Assembly: GCF_019510245.1 (NCBI RefSeq) | Contig: NZ_JAEKKT010000161.1 | Span: 1-49,576 of the forward strand | Length of the DNA: 49,576 bases | Direction of reading: 5' to 3' | Source of the DNA: Streptomyces sp. | GTDB lineage: Bacteria > Actinomycetota > Actinomycetes > Streptomycetales > Streptomycetaceae | In this document: in pieces, positions 32,574-41,020 of the stretch | Numbering within the stretch: position 1 is the first letter of the stretch | How the letters are laid out: the number at the start of each line of letters is the position of its first letter | The notes under the pieces: model-generated | Database searches by the model: none | What the model saw: the letters and a program-made list of their open reading frames with translations, nothing else | Told to the model about the DNA's origin: nothing | Position numbers and translations under genes: made by a program

Positions 32574-33614
32574 ATGGCCACGATGAAGTCCGTACAGACC
32601 GGTGGCGTCGGCAGGATCGAGGTCGTGGACGTCGAGCGTCCCGTGCCCGGCCCCAAGGACGTGCTGCTGAAGATCCGCGCGGGTGGTATCTGCGGCACCG
32701 ACGTCACCTTCCTGCACATGGGCGGCATGCCCGCCCGCGCCCACCTGGGCGGCGACCTGGTCCCGATCGCCCTGGGCCATGAGCCGGCCGGCGAGGTCGC
32801 CGAGGCCGGCGCCGAGGTCACGGGGCTGAAGGTGGGCGACCGGGTGGTGGTGAACCCGCAGGACGCGCCCACCGGGATCATCGGCTGCGGCGGCCGGTAC
32901 GGGGCCCTCAGCGAGTACCTGCTGATCGAGGACGCCGAGGCCGGCCGGAGCGTCGCGGTGTTCCCGGACACCGTGCCGTTCGAGGTCGCCTCCCTGAACG
33001 AGCCGATGGCCGTGTCGCGGCACGCCGTCAACCGCTCGGAGGCCGCGCCGGACGACAAGGTGGCCGTCTTCGGCGCCGGACCGATCGGGCTGGGCGCGGC
33101 GATCTGGCTGAAGCTGCGGGGTGTCCGGCATGTAGTCGTCGCCGACGTCATCCCGGCCCGGCTGGAGAAGGCGCTGGCCGTGGGTGCGGACGCCGTGATC
33201 AACTCGGCGGAGGAGGACGTCACCGCACGCCTGACCGAGCTGCACGGACAGAGCGCCAACGCGCTGGGCCAGCCCCGCCCCGGCACCGACGTCTTCATCG
33301 ACGCGGCCGGCGCCCCGGCCGTCTTCAACACCGTGGTGACCAACGCCCAGTGGCACGCCAGGCTGGTCATGGTCGCCGTGCAGAAGAAGGGCGAGATCGA
33401 CCTCGGCGGCATGCTGCGCAGCGAGCTGACCCTGGTCGCCTCGCAGGGCTATCCGACGGAGATCTTCGAGGTCACGCCCGAACTGGTCGAACACCACGAG
33501 CGGTTCGCGAAGCTGATCAGCCACCGCGTCCCCTTCACCGAGGTGGACCGCGCCTTCCAGCTGGCGCTGACGCCGGGAGCCGCGGACAAGGTCGTCGTCA
33601 CCTTCGACGCGTAG
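32574..33614 (+). CDS. Zinc-type medium-chain dehydrogenase, butanediol/sorbitol-dehydrogenase-like
   Basis: A 346-residue MDR-superfamily oxidoreductase. GGICGTDVTFLH carries the catalytic-zinc Cys, and LGHEPAGEV the second ligand region. GAGPIGLGAAIWLKLRG near residue 165 is the NAD(P)-binding GxGxxG loop. The four structural-zinc cysteines of many family members are missing: the corresponding lobe has only one Cys (IIGCGGRYG). The alcohol substrate is unknown. It overlaps the convergent TetR gene by 17 bases. Confidence 0.87.
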   Translation: MATMKSVQTGGVGRIEVVDVERPVPGPKDVLLKIRAGGICGTDVTFLHMGGMPARAHLGGDLVPIALGHEPAGEVAEAGAEVTGLKVGDRVVVNPQDAPTGIIGCGGRYGALSEYLLIEDAEAGRSVAVFPDTVPFEVASLNEPMAVSRHAVNRSEAAPDDKVAVFGAGPIGLGAAIWLKLRGVRHVVVADVIPARLEKALAVGADAVINSAEEDVTARLTELHGQSANALGQPRPGTDVFIDAAGAPAVFNTVVTNAQWHARLVMVAVQKKGEIDLGGMLRSELTLVASQGYPTEIFEVTPELVEHHERFAKLISHRVPFTEVDRAFQLALTPGAADKVVVTFDA

Positions 33615-34254
33615 CGGAGACGGGCGCCAGCCACAGCCCGAGGAGTGCGTCGGTGAGCCCGGTGGCCGCGTCGCTCCAGGTGGCGCGCGGAGTTGCGGTG
33701 CCCTCGGCGAGGGCGCGCTCCCGCTCGGCGCAGGTGTGCAGGATCAACGTCCGTGCCATCAGGCCGCGTTCGGCGCGGACCTCGGCGGGCAGCTCCGGCA
33801 GGCGCCGGTTCAGCGCGTCGACGGCCTGACGCAGCGACGCAGAGGCCAGGGACTCCTCGACCATGATGCCGTAGAGGGCGGGGTCGGTCATGACCTGGGC
33901 GCAGAAGCGGGCGTACCAGGTCGGGCTGCCCAGGCTCGCGAGATGTTCGGTGATCGGGCGGACCAGGCAGTCCACCCGGTCGCGGATGTCGTCGGAGTCG
34001 CCGGTCTCGGCCAGCAGGCGGACCCGGATCTCCTCGATCCGGTCGAAGTGCCGGGCGGCGACGGCGCGGACCAGGTCGGCCTTGGTGCCGAAGTGGTAGC
34101 CGACGGCCGCGTTGTTGCCCTGGCCGGCGGCCTCGCTGACCTGGCGGTTGGAGACGGCGTACACGCCCTGTTCGGCGAAGAGCCGTTCCGCCGCGCCCAG
34201 GATGGCCTCCCGCGTCGCGCTCACCTGGTCCGCCCGCGCCGTCCTGCCGGCCAT
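33598..34254 (-). CDS. TetR-family transcriptional repressor
   Basis: About 218 residues: an N-terminal TetR helix-turn-helix (REAILGAAERLFAEQGVYAVSNRQVSEAAGQ, then GYHFGTKADLVRAV) and a helical ligand domain. It diverges from the MFS exporter gene, and the palindrome at 34398-34417 lies between them; this is the classic TetR/efflux-pump unit. The start may be ATG 34254 or the GTG at 34263, which has GGAG upstream. Confidence 0.9.
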   Translation of the reverse strand: MAGRTARADQVSATREAILGAAERLFAEQGVYAVSNRQVSEAAGQGNNAAVGYHFGTKADLVRAVAARHFDRIEEIRVRLLAETGDSDDIRDRVDCLVRPITEHLASLGSPTWYARFCAQVMTDPALYGIMVEESLASASLRQAVDALNRRLPELPAEVRAERGLMARTLILHTCAERERALAEGTATPRATWSDAATGLTDALLGLWLAPVSATRRR

Positions 34255-34397
34255 GCCCACCACCGCTCCGGGACGCCCTGCCACCCGGGCCGGCCGGTCC
34301 CGCGAGCCGTACCGGGGCCCCGCCCGAGGCGGCGAGGTCCAGCCGAAGAAGCCTACGCGGCAGGGCCGCGGAGTGCGGTGACACCCTGCCAGTACAG

Positions 34398-34417
34398 TAA
34401 GTCAAGCGACTGACTTA
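34398..34417. promoter_or_regulatory. TetR operator candidate TAAGTCA-N6-TGACTTA
   Basis: A perfect inverted repeat with 7-base arms and spacer AGCGAC between the divergent TetR and MFS genes, 46-65 bases before the MFS start. The embedded GACTTAAG/TGACTTA region could be the -35 or -10 zone of the exporter promoter. Confidence 0.68.
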
Positions 34418-34462
34418 AGAAATGCCGGTCGCGCCATGTCCTGCCTACGGAGGCCCAGTTCC

Positions 34463-35935
34463 ATGTCCGAAGCCCCTGTCCAGCCCGCCGGGTCCACAAG
34501 ACCGGCACGGCCCAACCCGAACGCGGTGGTGGCGGTGCTGGCCCTGTCCGGCATCACCGTCTCGCTGATGCAGACCCTGGTGATCCCGATCGTCCCGGAG
34601 CTGCCGAAGTACCTGAACGCCTCCGCGTCCAACGCGGCCTGGGCGGTCACCGCGACCCTGCTGGCCGCCGCCGTGGCCACCCCGGTGGCCGGCCGGCTCG
34701 GCGACATGTTCGGCAAGCGGCTGATGCTGCTCGTCAGCCTGGTGCTGCTGGTCTGCGGCTCGGTGGTGGCCGCGCTGAGCGACACGCTGGTCCCGATGAT
34801 CGTCGGCCGTGCCCTCCAGGGCCTCGCAGCCGCCGTGGTCCCGCTCGGCATCAGCATCATGCGCGACGAACTGCCGCCGGAGCGCCTCGCGGGCTCGACG
34901 GCGCTGATGAGTGCCTCGCTGGGCGTCGGCGGCGCGCTCGGCCTGCCGGCCGCGGCGTTCATCGCCGACCACTACGACTGGCACGTGCTGTTCTGGACCT
35001 CCGCCGCGCTCGGTGTCGTCGCGTTCGCGCTGGTCATGCTGCTGGTACCGGAGTCCAAGGTGCGCTCGGGCGGCCGCTTCGACGCGGTCGGCGCGGTGGG
35101 CCTCGCGGTCGGCCTGGTCTCGCTGCTGCTCGCCGTCTCCAAGGGCGCCGACTGGGGCTGGGCGAGCGGCACCACGCTCGGTCTGTTCGCGCTCGCGGTC
35201 GTCGTGCTGCTCGCCTGGGGCTTCTTCGAACTGCGTACCGCCCGGCCGCTGGTCGACCTGCGCACCACGGTCCGCCGGCAGGTGCTGTTCACCAACCTCG
35301 CCTCGATCGCCTTCGGCTTCTCGATGTTCGCGATGTCCCTGGTGCTGCCGCAGCTGCTCCAGCTGCCGACCCAGACGGGCTACGGCCTCGGCAAGTCCAT
35401 GCTGACGGTCGGCCTGGTGATGGCCCCGCAGGGTCTGGTGATGATGGGCTTCGCCCCGCTCTCGGCGGCCATCACCAAGGCCAGGGGGCCGAAGGTGACG
35501 CTCATGATCGGCGCGGTGATCGTCGCCGCGGGCTACGGCCTCAACATCGTCCTGATGTCCGAGGTCTGGCACCTGATCCTGGTCTCCTGCATCATCGGAG
35601 CCGGTGTCGGCTTCGCGTACGGCGCCATGCCCGCGCTGATCATGGGCGCGGTCCCGGCGTCTGAGACGGCCGCCGCGAACAGCCTCAACACGCTGATGCG
35701 GTCCATCGGCACGTCGGTGGCGAGCGCCGTCGCGGGCGTGATCCTGGCCCAGATGACCATCAGCCTCGGCGGCACCACCCTGCCCTCCGAGAACGGCTTC
35801 AAGGTGGTCATGGCGATCGGCGCCGGTGCGGCCGTGCTGGCCTTCGTCCTCGCCTCCTTCCTGCCGGGCCGCCGCCCGGCCGACCCGGAGCCCGCTCCGG
35901 CCGCGGCGGCGCCCACGGCCGAGTCCGTGCACTGA
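34463..35935 (+). CDS. MFS drug-efflux transporter, DHA2 (14-helix) family
   Basis: A 490-residue permease with about 14 hydrophobic segments. GRLGDMFGKRLMLL is the loop-2/3 motif, and GRALQGLAAAVVPLGISIMRDELPPER is motif B plus its surroundings. GALGLPAAAFIADHYDWHVLFW is the motif-C region of drug:H+ antiporters. The C-terminus is an Ala/Pro-rich cytoplasmic tail. Export of an unknown toxic compound under TetR control is likely. GGAGG precedes the ATG at 34463. Confidence 0.88.
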   Translation: MSEAPVQPAGSTRPARPNPNAVVAVLALSGITVSLMQTLVIPIVPELPKYLNASASNAAWAVTATLLAAAVATPVAGRLGDMFGKRLMLLVSLVLLVCGSVVAALSDTLVPMIVGRALQGLAAAVVPLGISIMRDELPPERLAGSTALMSASLGVGGALGLPAAAFIADHYDWHVLFWTSAALGVVAFALVMLLVPESKVRSGGRFDAVGAVGLAVGLVSLLLAVSKGADWGWASGTTLGLFALAVVVLLAWGFFELRTARPLVDLRTTVRRQVLFTNLASIAFGFSMFAMSLVLPQLLQLPTQTGYGLGKSMLTVGLVMAPQGLVMMGFAPLSAAITKARGPKVTLMIGAVIVAAGYGLNIVLMSEVWHLILVSCIIGAGVGFAYGAMPALIMGAVPASETAAANSLNTLMRSIGTSVASAVAGVILAQMTISLGGTTLPSENGFKVVMAIGAGAAVLAFVLASFLPGRRPADPEPAPAAAAPTAESVH

Positions 35936-35955
35936 GCCCCGGAGGGTGATCCGCC

Positions 35956-35994
35956 GCGGGGCGGGCCGTACCCCCGGTGGGCGTCCCGCCCCGC
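35956..35994 (+). terminator. Possible terminator after the MFS gene
   Basis: GCGGGGCGGG pairs with CCCGCCCCGC over 10 bases with a 19-base loop, 20 bases after the MFS stop. It runs into a short CCGCCCCGCC direct-repeat tract (about 35985-36020). Confidence 0.5.
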
Positions 35995-36059
35995 CCGCCC
36001 CGCCCGCCCCGCCCGCCGCGTCACGGACCATGGTCACAGGAGACCGACCGGAGCGACCG

Positions 36060-37277
36060 ATGAGCACTCCCTGGCAGCGCTACGCCGATGAGCACGCCCG
36101 TACCGTCGACACCATGGCGGCGGTGCTGATGTTCGCCTCGTTCCTGCTCGGCAGCGAGATCACCATGAGCACCGGGTCCCGGCCGAACGCGGTCGGGCTC
36201 ACCATCGCCCTGGCCGTCGTCGGCTGCGGCGCCCTGCTCTGGCAGCGCACCCGGCCGCGCACGGTCGTCGCCGTCGGCGCCGGAGCCACCGCGGCCGCCG
36301 CCGGGCTCGGGCATCTGCCGACCCCGCTGCTGCTGGGCGGTCTGATGCTGGCGCTGTACCGGCTGGCGGTCGACACCGACCGGCCCACCGCGCGCCGGTA
36401 CTACGTCGGCAGCCTCACCCTCGTGGTGAGCGCCGCCGTGGCCCTCGCCCCGGCGGGCGTCCCCTGGCCGCTGGAGACGATCAGTCCGGCCGCCTGGCTG
36501 CTGCTGCCGGTCGTCGCCGGCAACGCCGTGCGGCTGCAGGGCGCCTATCTGGAGGCCGTGCACGCGCGGGCCGAGTACGCGGAGCGCAGCCGGGAGGAGG
36601 AGGCCCGGCACCGGGTGGCGGAGGAGCGGATGCGGATCGCGCGGGAGCTGCACGACGTGGTCGCCCACCATCTGGCCCTGGCCAACGCCCAGGCCGGCAC
36701 GGCGGCGCACCTCTCGCGCACCCATCCCGACCAGGTGCACCGGATCCTCGGGGAGCTCGCCGGTACGACCGCCTCCGCGCTGCGCGAGCTGAAGGCCACC
36801 GTGGGCCTGCTCCGGCAGACCGGCGACGTGGACCTGCCGCTCGCACCGAGTCCCGGCCTCGACCGACTGGCGGAGCTGACCGAGGCCTGCGAGTCCGCCG
36901 GGCTCACCGTGCACGTCCGCGTCGAGGGCACCCCGCGGCCGCTGACGGCGGGCGTCGACCTGACGGCGTACCGGATCGTGCAGGAGGCGCTGACCAACGT
37001 CACCAAGCACTCCGCTGCCGAGGCCGCCCGCGTCCGGATCGGGTGGGCCCGGGACAGCCTGACCCTCACGGTCACCGACGACGGCACCGCGACCGCCCCG
37101 CCCGCGCCCGTCCCCGCCACCGGACGCGGATTCGGGCTGATCGGGATGCGGGAGCGGGCCCAGTCGGTCGGCGGCGCCTTCGCCGCCGGGCACCGGGACG
37201 GCGGCGGCTTCGAAGTCACCACCCGGCTGCCGCTGTACCCCGGCGCCACCGAACCCGAAGGACAAGGGACGCCATGA
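36060..37277 (+). CDS. NarL-type sensor histidine kinase
   Basis: A 405-residue membrane kinase. The first ~160 residues hold four to six hydrophobic helices with almost no external domain, so it probably senses something in the membrane. The HisKA_3 dimerisation helix has the phospho-accepting His198 (ARELHDVVAHHLALANA). The ATPase domain shows the N-box VQEALTNVTKHS and the glycine motif GFGLIGMRERAQ. Its stop overlaps the start of the response regulator gene (ATGA). GGAG precedes the ATG. Confidence 0.9.
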   Translation: MSTPWQRYADEHARTVDTMAAVLMFASFLLGSEITMSTGSRPNAVGLTIALAVVGCGALLWQRTRPRTVVAVGAGATAAAAGLGHLPTPLLLGGLMLALYRLAVDTDRPTARRYYVGSLTLVVSAAVALAPAGVPWPLETISPAAWLLLPVVAGNAVRLQGAYLEAVHARAEYAERSREEEARHRVAEERMRIARELHDVVAHHLALANAQAGTAAHLSRTHPDQVHRILGELAGTTASALRELKATVGLLRQTGDVDLPLAPSPGLDRLAELTEACESAGLTVHVRVEGTPRPLTAGVDLTAYRIVQEALTNVTKHSAAEAARVRIGWARDSLTLTVTDDGTATAPPAPVPATGRGFGLIGMRERAQSVGGAFAAGHRDGGGFEVTTRLPLYPGATEPEGQGTP

Positions 37278-37960
37278 CCATCCGCGTGCTCCTCGCCGAC
37301 GACCAGGCACTGTTGCGTGCCACCTTCCGGATCCTGATCGACTCCTGCGCCGACATGGAGGTGGTGGCCGAGGCCGCCGACGGCGCCGAGGCGGTCGTAC
37401 GCACCCGCGAGCACCGGCCCGACATCGTCCTGATGGACATCCGGATGCCCGGCACCGACGGGCTGGCCGCCACGGCCGCCGTCTGCGCCGACCCGGAGCT
37501 GTCCGGCGTGCGGGTGCTGATCCTGACCACGTTCGAGGTCGACGAGTACGTGGCGCAGGCGCTGCGGTCCAGGGCCAGCGGCTTCCTCGGCAAGGACGTG
37601 ACCGCCGAGGCGCTGCTGGCCGGGATCCGTACGGTGGCCGCCGGCGAGTCGCTGCTCTCCCCCACCGCGACCCGCACCCTCATCACCAGGTTCCTGGCCG
37701 CCCCCGCGCCCGGCGCCCGGCTCGCCGCCCCAGAACAGCTGCGCGTGCTCACCGCCCGCGAGCGCGAGGTCATGGCGCTGGCCGCTCAGGGCCGTTCGAA
37801 CGAGGAGATCGCCGGGAAGCTCTTCGTCTCCCCGCTGACCGTGCGCACCCACATCCACCGGGCGATGACCAAGCTGGACGCCCGGGACCGGGCCCAACTG
37901 GTGGTGATGGCCTACCAGTCGGGACTGGTGCAGCCCCCGCCGCCGGCGCCGGACGCGTGA
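37274..37960 (+). CDS. NarL/LuxR-family response regulator
   Basis: A 228-residue partner of the kinase before it. The receiver has Asp9/Asp10, the phosphorylation site Asp55 (IVLMDIRMPG) and Lys107 (FLGKD). The output domain is a LuxR helix-turn-helix (LTAREREVMALAAQGRSNEEIA, then VSPLTVRTHIHRAMTKL). Translational coupling to the kinase shows they work as a pair. The target genes are not shown by the sequence. Confidence 0.92.
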   Translation: MTIRVLLADDQALLRATFRILIDSCADMEVVAEAADGAEAVVRTREHRPDIVLMDIRMPGTDGLAATAAVCADPELSGVRVLILTTFEVDEYVAQALRSRASGFLGKDVTAEALLAGIRTVAAGESLLSPTATRTLITRFLAAPAPGARLAAPEQLRVLTAREREVMALAAQGRSNEEIAGKLFVSPLTVRTHIHRAMTKLDARDRAQLVVMAYQSGLVQPPPPAPDA

Positions 37961-38025
37961 GGCCTGTTCGGGGGAACCGGTGCCGGAAGGCGCGTGCGGC
38001 GGCCGTGCCGGGTCACATCTCCTGC

Positions 38026-39009
38026 GTGACCGCCCTCCCCGTGATCCCGCCCATGCTCGCCACTCCCGGCCGGCTGCCGCCCGCCGCGCAGGACGCCCGG
38101 TGGGCCTACGAGACCAAGCAGGACGGCCAGCGGGTGATCGTCTACCTGCCCGGCGACGGCAGCGTGCTGCTGCGCGCCCGTTCCGGCGAGGAGATCACCG
38201 CCGCCTATCCCGAGCTGCACCCGCTGGCCGCGGCGCTGGGCCGCACCGCGGCGATCCTGGACGGCGAGGTGCTCGCCGTCGACGAACACGGACGTGCCGA
38301 CTTCCAGTTGCTGCAGAGCCGGATGGGCCTGGCCCACGCCCCGGCCCGGGCGGCACGGATGGCGGCCCGCATCCCGGTCCACCTGGTGCTGTTCGACGCA
38401 CTGCTGCTGTCGGACCCGCTGCTCACCCTGGCGTACGCGGACCGCCGGGCGCGCCTGGAGTCGCTCTCGCTCGCGGGGCCGCACTGGTCGACGCCGAGGG
38501 CCGTCGCGGGGCACGGCGCCGAGGCGCTGCGGGCGACCCGGGAGCACGGTCTGGAGGGGCTGGTCTGCAAGCGGCTCGACTCGGTCTACGAGCCGGGGGT
38601 GCGGTCCCGCGCCTGGATCAAGATCCGGAACATGCGGGCCGAGGACGTGATCGTCGGCGGCTGGCTGCCGGGCAAGGGGCGGCTGACCGGGCTGCCGGGC
38701 GCGGTGCTGGTCGGCCAGCGGTCCGCCGACGGGCGGCTGCGGTACGTCGGCGGGGTGGGCACCGGCTGGAGCGCGGCGGAGCGGTCCGAACTGGCCGCGC
38801 TGCTGCGGGCCGCCGCGGCCGACTCGTGCCCCTTCGCCCCGGTTCCGCCGGTCCCGGGCGCCCGCTGGGTGGTGCCGCGGCTGGTCGGCGAGGTCAGCTA
38901 CAGCACCCGGACCCGGGCCGGGCTGCTGCGCCAGCCGTCCTGGCTGCGGCTGCGCCCGGACCTCGCACCGGAGGAGTCGGCGGCGGACCTGCCGGAGGAC
39001 ACCGGCTGA
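38026..39009 (+). CDS. ATP-dependent DNA ligase (LigD ligase-domain type)
   Basis: About 327 residues. The adenylated lysine is in motif I (YETKQDGQRVIVY), and later ligase motifs are ILDGEVLAVD (motif III), EGLVCKRLDSVYEPG (motif IV) and RAWIKIRNMRAEDVIVGG (motif V region). An OB-fold domain follows (RYVGGVGTGW...). It corresponds to the ligase part of LigD without polymerase or phosphoesterase domains and would seal breaks in end joining. The GTG at 38026 is the likely start; another GTG lies at 38041. Confidence 0.88.
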   Translation: MTALPVIPPMLATPGRLPPAAQDARWAYETKQDGQRVIVYLPGDGSVLLRARSGEEITAAYPELHPLAAALGRTAAILDGEVLAVDEHGRADFQLLQSRMGLAHAPARAARMAARIPVHLVLFDALLLSDPLLTLAYADRRARLESLSLAGPHWSTPRAVAGHGAEALRATREHGLEGLVCKRLDSVYEPGVRSRAWIKIRNMRAEDVIVGGWLPGKGRLTGLPGAVLVGQRSADGRLRYVGGVGTGWSAAERSELAALLRAAAADSCPFAPVPPVPGARWVVPRLVGEVSYSTRTRAGLLRQPSWLRLRPDLAPEESAADLPEDTG

Positions 39010-39100
39010 CGGCCGGGCGGTCTCCGGACGGCGGCCGGACCGGGCGGCGGCCGACAGGATGTCGGAATCGGCGGCCGACGGGAAGGTCTATCGTGTCCCC

Positions 39101-40036
39101 ATGTCGGTACCCGAGTTGATCCGTATCGTCTCCCGCGACTCGCCGATGGCGCTCGCTCAGGTGGCCCGCGTCCGGACCGAGTTGGCCGCGCTGTATCCGC
39201 AGGTGCGCACCGAGGTCGTGCCGGTGAAGACGACCGGCGACAAGTGGCTGGGCGATCTGTCCCAGGTGGAGGGCAAGGGCGCGTTCACCAAGGAGGTGGA
39301 CGCCGCGCTGCTGGCCGGTGCGGCCGATCTCGCCGTGCACTGTGTGAAGGACGTGCCCGCGGACCGGCCGCTGCCGGCCGGGACGGTGTTCGCGGCGTTC
39401 CTGAAGCGGGACGACATCCGCGACGCCCTCGTCCATCCGGGCGGGCTGACCCTGGACGAGCTGCCGCCGGGTACCCGGATCGGCACCTCCGCGGTGCGCC
39501 GGATCGCCCAGCTGTCGGCCACCCACCCGCATCTGGAGTGCGTGCCCTTCCGGGGCAACGCCAACCGGCGGCTGGAGAAGCTCGCCGCCGGTGAGGCGGA
39601 CGCGCTGCTGCTCGCGCTGTCGGGCCTGGAGCGGATCGGCCGTACGGACGTGATCAGCGAGGTGCTGGACCCGGAGACGATGATGCCGCCGATCGGCGCG
39701 GGCATCCTCGCCCTGCAGTGCCGGGAGGGCGACGCCGAGCTGATCGACGTGGTGAGCGGGCTCGGTGACCCGGCCACGTACCGGGAGGCGACCGCCGAGC
39801 GGATGTTCCTGCACGTGCTGCAGGGCCACTGCAACAGCCCGATCGCCGGCTATGCCCGGGTCGACGGTGGTGGTGAACTGTCGTTGCGGGCCTGTGTGTT
39901 CACGCCGGACGGCAAGACGCGGCTGAACGCCCACGAGTGGGCGGGCCGCCTCGACCCGGCCACCCTCGGCACGTCGGTCGCCGTGGCTCTGCTGCGGCAG
40001 GGGGCGCGCGAGATCATCGACGGCATCCCACACTAG
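39101..40036 (+). CDS. hemC: Hydroxymethylbilane synthase (porphobilinogen deaminase)
   Basis: A 311-residue enzyme that joins four porphobilinogen units into hydroxymethylbilane in haem/corrin synthesis. LIRIVSRDSPMALAQV is the family start. The catalytic Asp84 lies in HCVKDVPADRP (HSMKDVP in most homologues), and RIGTSAVRRIAQL is the substrate-binding Arg region. The dipyrromethane cofactor Cys sits in LQGHCNSPIAGY near residue 240. hemC normally sits with other haem genes; none is nearby, so this is probably a second, divergent copy. An in-frame ATG at 39059 is possible. Confidence 0.87.
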   Translation: MSVPELIRIVSRDSPMALAQVARVRTELAALYPQVRTEVVPVKTTGDKWLGDLSQVEGKGAFTKEVDAALLAGAADLAVHCVKDVPADRPLPAGTVFAAFLKRDDIRDALVHPGGLTLDELPPGTRIGTSAVRRIAQLSATHPHLECVPFRGNANRRLEKLAAGEADALLLALSGLERIGRTDVISEVLDPETMMPPIGAGILALQCREGDAELIDVVSGLGDPATYREATAERMFLHVLQGHCNSPIAGYARVDGGGELSLRACVFTPDGKTRLNAHEWAGRLDPATLGTSVAVALLRQGAREIIDGIPH

Positions 40037-40064
40037 GCGCTCCGCTGGGTGGCGCCGGGATGTG

Positions 40065-40292
40065 TCGTGGGCCGACTGCCGCCGTGTGGGGACTGGTCGC
40101 GCAGTTCCCCGCGCCCCTGACGGGGGCGGTGAGTGCCGCGCCAGGTCGTGGGCCGACTGCCGCGGTGTGGGGGCTGATCGCGCAGTTCCCCGCGCCCCTG
40201 ACGGGGGCGGTGAGTGTCACGCCAGGTCGTCGGCCGACTGCCGCCGTGTGGGGGCTGATCGCGCAGTTCCCCGCGCCCCTGACGGGGGCGGT
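40065..40292. repeat. 81-bp tandem repeat, 2.8 copies
   Basis: Units start at 40065, 40146 and 40227, each beginning TCGTNGGCCGACTGCCG. Each contains GCGCAGTTCCCCGCGCCCCT then GACGGGGGCGG (from 40099, 40180 and 40261). The period is exactly 81 and the copies differ at a few positions only. The CGCCCC-TGA-CGGGG half forms a small hairpin. The array fills the space between hemC and the convergent hypothetical gene and ends in that gene's stop codon. Confidence 0.9.
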
Positions 40293-40822
40293 CAGGGGGT
40301 GGTGGGGCCGGGCTCTGTCTGGTCCTTGAGGTAGGTGGTTACCTGGTGGGACAGGCTGCCGGGGCCGGTGGTCTGGCAGGGGGTGGCGGTGGTGGATTCC
40401 AGGACGCCGATGCCGCCCGCCCAGAGGCGACGCTCGGTCCACTCCTCGTCGACGCGCAGCTGGATCTGGATGTCGACCTGGGTGAGGGCGGCCTCGGGGG
40501 CGGCGGCGTAGAGGACGGCGGTGGCGCGGCGCAGCGGGTAGACGTCGAAGCCCTCGATGAACTGGGAGTTGCGCCAGTCGATGAACGCACCCTCGCCGTC
40601 GGGGCCGACCCGGACGTCGATCTGGCCGTCCTCCAGCTGGACCCCGAGATGGCGGGAGCCGCGGTTCTCGATGGTCACCCGGGCACTGAAGTACGTCAGC
40701 CCGGCCGCGGCGTCGTCCCGGCCGCGCGGCGGCTCGGACTCCTCCAGGCGGTGGACGCGGACCCGCAGACCGGCATGCTCGTCGTACTCGTGCCAGTCCC
40801 CGACCACGTTCGGCTCGTACAC
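40292..40822 (-). CDS. Hypothetical protein, beta-rich
   Basis: A 176-residue soluble protein without signal peptide or membrane segment. The central part looks like a beta-sandwich (YFSARVTIENRGSRHLGVQLED, IDVRVGPDG, LTQVDIQIQLRVDEEW), similar in style to Ig-like accessory domains. I do not recognise a family. GAGAGGGG precedes a GTG start. Its stop codon lies in the last unit of the 81-bp tandem repeat, so the extreme C-terminus may be repeat-derived. Confidence 0.72.
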   Translation of the reverse strand: MYEPNVVGDWHEYDEHAGLRVRVHRLEESEPPRGRDDAAAGLTYFSARVTIENRGSRHLGVQLEDGQIDVRVGPDGEGAFIDWRNSQFIEGFDVYPLRRATAVLYAAAPEAALTQVDIQIQLRVDEEWTERRLWAGGIGVLESTTATPCQTTGPGSLSHQVTTYLKDQTEPGPTTP

Positions 40823-40944
40823 AGTGCCCCTCTCGACCCCCGCTGTTTATCTGTGTGCTCAGCGCACTGTCAAATGAGCGGAATGCGCTGTGGCCAGCGG
40901 GTTCGCCCGCTTTGATCGCTGATCAAGCGTTGCGCAGCGGTTAT

Positions 40945-40968
40945 CCCGCCCCGGGGGTCCGGGGCGGG
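40945..40968 (-). terminator. Terminator of the ABC exporter operon
   Basis: CCCGCCCCGG and CCGGGGCGGG form a perfect 10-bp stem with a GGGT loop, about 50 bases past the permease stop on the minus strand. Confidence 0.7.
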
Positions 40969-41020
40969 TCGCGGACGGGTGCCGCACATCACGTCGGTGT
41001 ACCCGGCACCTGAGGCCGGC

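Noticed and set aside
37961..37980. AGGCCTGTTCGGG, also present in the terminator at 22584, considered as a second terminator
   Set aside because: The inverted second half is missing here, so no hairpin forms.
40065..40292. Regular repeats considered as a CRISPR array
   Set aside because: Units are 81 bp and contiguous with no unique spacers, and no cas genes are nearby.
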